Assembly (NCBI GenBank): GCA_003456125.1
Contig: DMPD01000032.1
Location: forward strand, 1 to 5,762
From: Cyanobacteria bacterium UBA8156
GTDB lineage: Bacteria; Cyanobacteriota; Cyanobacteriia; Pseudanabaenales; Pseudanabaenaceae
Length of the DNA: 5,762 nt
Direction: 5' to 3'
Below the pieces are notes generated by a model. It worked only from the letters and a program-made list of their open reading frames with translations, was not told the origin of the DNA and did not search any database. The translations under genes were made by a program, and so were the position numbers. Below are positions 3,562 to 5,762 of the stretch, one piece after another (position 1 is the stretch's first letter; the number at the start of each line of letters is the position of its first letter).

Positions 3562-5762
3562 ATGGGCCCGATCCTGATTACCGGCGCCGAACGCCAGTTT
3601 TTTGCCCTCGTGCGCGGTACGATCCTGTCCATTCGCGACAAACCGCAGGGTCAACACTTGCCCTTGGGGTTTCTGGATTTGGGCTGTACGGAAGAACAAC
3701 TGGCTTGGGTGCGATCGCAAGGGGTCCAGGTGGTGGTGCCCCAATGGGAGTTTGATTTTCCCAATCAAGAAACTACACCCAGCTATTTGCGGGCGTTGGC
3801 AGCCCGTCCCTTTTTCCGCAAGTACTTTCCTGGCTATGAGTTGTACTTATGGATCGATGCCGATGCCTGGGTACAGGATTGGCAAGCCATTGCCCTGTTT
3901 CTGCAGGGTGCCGCCAAACATCAGGGCCTAGCCGTTGTCCCAGAATTGCACAGTCCCAGCGACTTTTTGTTGATGACGGGCAAATCACTGGGGTTGCTGG
4001 CTTGGGTTGGCTCTTTGTACGAAAAGATGCTCGACCGAGAAACGGCCGAGGAATACCATCGCCATCCCAACTTGAATGCCGGGGTGTTTTGCCTCCATGC
4101 GCAAGCTCCCCATTGGCAGGTGTGGGCGGACAATCTGCAAAAGGCTTCGCAATCTGGAGTAAACTTGCTCACCGATCAGTTGGCTTTACACTATACCGTT
4201 TTTGCCGATCCCGAACTGTATCACCTCACCGAATTTTTACCTGGCTGGTGTAACTTTTTGATTGGCTCCGGTAATTTGCCCACATGGGATGAAACTCAAG
4301 GAGCTTTTGTAGAGAGGTATGTCCCCCATCAAAAGTTGGGCATTGTGCACAACACCGGTGCCGACAAACTCCAGCGCGATCGCATGACGGTGCCTACGGT
4401 TCAAGGTACGGCGGTAGAAGTGAGTTTGTACTACCCTGTCCTCTCCGATCGCAACACTTTAGAAATTGGTTTGTCTACTCAGGAAAAAATCATGGATGAA
4501 ACGATGAATCTGCCAGTAACCGTGCGTCCTTCGGGAAGAGATACCTTGACCCAGGGAGATTACATTTCCCCCAATTTCCAAACCATTTTCCCTGATAAGG
4601 CTTTTCCCAACAAAGTAGTTGGGGATACCCAGGGACAGCCCTGGCCTTATCTGCGGCGAGAGATTCTCCACAATTGGTATGTAGACCAACGGCATCCGTA
4701 CATTGGGTTTCTGAGTCGCGATGAAGCGCATGTCCTCTACAACAATGCTTTGCAGTTCCGCGGCAAATCCGCCCTTGAGGTGGGGTGTTGGATGGGCTGG
4801 TCGGCGGTACATCTGGCGTTGGCGGGAGTACACCTCGATATCATCGATCCGATTCTGGCAAAACCGGAGGCGCGGCAAAGCGTGGAAAGCTCTTTGGAAG
4901 CGGCGCGGCAGGAATTTCTGGAGTTTGGTTCCTACGTGCTGCATCCGGGTTACAGTCCCCAAAAAGTAGATGAGTTGGCACAGTCGGGCAAAACTTGGTC
5001 GCTGATTTTTATTGATGGCAATCACGATCGCCCGGCTCCCCTGGAAGATGCCCAAGCCTGTGTGAAGTATGCGGCCCCCGATGCCATGATTTTGTTCCAT
5101 GACTTGGCATCGCCAGAAGTGACGGAAGGTCTGGACTTTTTGCGGTGCCACGGCTGGAATGTGATGGTGTACCAAACCATGCAAATTATGGGGGTGGCTT
5201 GGCGGGGCAATGTGCAACCCGTGCGCCATGTGCCCGATCCGGCGGTGACCTGGACGGTACCGGAGCATTTGCGGCCCTATCCCATCTGCGGTACCCCCGA
5301 AGAATTGGAGTTTCGGGAGTTGGCGGCTCGGGTTCAACCCTACACACTGTTGCAGGACTGCCGACTGTATTCGCTGTACCGTCTGACCCGGGAAATTTGT
5401 GAGCAGGATCGTCCCGGCAACATCGTGGAATGCGGCAGCTACAAGGGGGGGGCGGCGGCCCTGATGGCAGCAGTGGTGAAACGCTACAGCCGGCGATCGC
5501 GCCGAGTGTTTGCCTGCGATACGTTTACGGGGATGCCGGAACCCACGGCTTTGGATTGTCACCAAGGGGTGAGCGCGGTGGCAACCGGTTTTGGGGCGGG
5601 AACCCTAGCAGCACCCATCACCGAAAATCTCAAGCAAGTTTGTGAAGTCTTGGAGGTCACCGATGTGGTCACACCCGTACCAGGGCTGTTTGCGGAAACG
5701 CTGCCAAAATTCAAAGCGGAGATGGGGGCGATCGCCCTGCTCCATGCCGATGGGGATTGGTA
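3562..5762 (+). CDS. three-domain glycosyltransferase / methyltransferase / TylF-type O-methyltransferase, 3' end beyond window
   Basis: An uninterrupted frame of 733 codons from ATG 3562, still open at the window end. AGGGA at 3553-3557 is a close-set ribosome site. Domain 1 (about 1-270) is a GT-A glycosyltransferase resembling GT8: YLWIDADAW with the metal-binding DxD at D99-D101, NAGVF at 172-176, a DQ pair at 205-206, and HNTGADK at 263-269, matching the GT8 HxxGxxK pattern. Residues about 270-385 are a linker without a recognised domain. Domain 2 (about 386-560) is a Methyltransf_24-type SAM methyltransferase: ALEVGCWMGWS at 404-414, IIDP with D429, FIDGNHD at 483-489, and FHD at 512-514. 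Domain 3 (about 575 onward) is TylF/MycF-like: VECGSYKGG at 622-630, DTFTGMPEP at 653-661, PGLFAETLP at 707-715, and the metal-site region HADGDW at 728-733, where the window ends. No signal peptide is visible; it is probably cytosolic. By inference it transfers a sugar and O-methylates a glycan or glycoside. Acceptors unknown. Confidence 0.9.
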   Translation, partial: MGPILITGAERQFFALVRGTILSIRDKPQGQHLPLGFLDLGCTEEQLAWVRSQGVQVVVPQWEFDFPNQETTPSYLRALAARPFFRKYFPGYELYLWIDADAWVQDWQAIALFLQGAAKHQGLAVVPELHSPSDFLLMTGKSLGLLAWVGSLYEKMLDRETAEEYHRHPNLNAGVFCLHAQAPHWQVWADNLQKASQSGVNLLTDQLALHYTVFADPELYHLTEFLPGWCNFLIGSGNLPTWDETQGAFVERYVPHQKLGIVHNTGADKLQRDRMTVPTVQGTAVEVSLYYPVLSDRNTLEIGLSTQEKIMDETMNLPVTVRPSGRDTLTQGDYISPNFQTIFPDKAFPNKVVGDTQGQPWPYLRREILHNWYVDQRHPYIGFLSRDEAHVLYNNALQFRGKSALEVGCWMGWSAVHLALAGVHLDIIDPILAKPEARQSVESSLEAARQEFLEFGSYVLHPGYSPQKVDELAQSGKTWSLIFIDGNHDRPAPLEDAQACVKYAAPDAMILFHDLASPEVTEGLDFLRCHGWNVMVYQTMQIMGVAWRGNVQPVRHVPDPAVTWTVPEHLRPYPICGTPEELEFRELAARVQPYTLLQDCRLYSLYRLTREICEQDRPGNIVECGSYKGGAAALMAAVVKRYSRRSRRVFACDTFTGMPEPTALDCHQGVSAVATGFGAGTLAAPITENLKQVCEVLEVTDVVTPVPGLFAETLPKFKAEMGAIALLHADGDW

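Larger units (their letters stand above)
58..5735. repeat. nine dispersed HIP1 octamers (GCGATCGC)
   Basis: Copies begin at 58, 1299, 1674, 2405, 2681, 3711, 4376, 5493 and 5728. This highly iterated palindrome is a hallmark of many cyanobacterial genomes. Here the copies fall inside genes on both strands, apart from the one at 58, which lies in the doubtful 28-codon frame. The longer palindromic run at 1674-1686 extends one copy. The density of about one per 640 bp is even across both halves, arguing that the whole window, including the fusion gene, has resided in the same genome for a long time. Confidence 0.95.

Noticed and set aside
4459..5565. 368-codon minus-strand open frame opposite the fusion gene
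   Set aside because: It lies wholly antisense to a frame with three clear enzyme domains. Its translation is His/Arg/Gln/Pro-rich with no recognisable motif, typical of the complement of GC-rich coding sequence.

Overview
This window is almost certainly cyanobacterial. It contains at least nine copies of the HIP1 octamer GCGATCGC, where about one per 65 kb is expected by chance, and three of its proteins resemble families typical of cyanobacteria and chloroplast-bearing plants. Codon use is moderately GC-rich. There are no tRNA or rRNA genes, CRISPR arrays, insertion sequences or convincing terminators.

Left half, minus strand (2434 down to 148): a compact three-gene run. It reads DUF3119-type membrane protein (2434-2063), FGGY carbohydrate kinase resembling the cyanobacterial/plant D-ribulose kinase (2057-801), and a two-helix membrane protein of unknown function (816-148). 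The first two are 5 nt apart and the last two overlap by 16 nt, so co-transcription is likely. Between 147 and 1 there is only a possible 28-codon minus-strand reading frame (116-30).

Centre: a 132-nt divergent intergenic region (2435-2566) separates the two halves. It carries a good -10 hexamer (TACAAT) and a Shine-Dalgarno sequence for the plus-strand genes.

Right half, plus strand: a small 78-aa protein whose N-terminus contains a tandemly triplicated 12-bp unit with three ATGs; a 218-aa class I methyltransferase of the plant/cyanobacterial 'LMSSWVSH' type, preceded by a 13-bp tandem duplication; then a very long open frame starting at 3562 that runs off the window end (at least 733 codons). 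This last gene is the main item of interest. It reads without interruption as three enzyme domains in one chain: a GT8-like glycosyltransferase, a Methyltransf_24-type methyltransferase and a TylF/MycF-type O-methyltransferase. The likely job, by inference, is to add a sugar and methylate a glycan or glycosylated metabolite. Substrates cannot be read from the sequence.
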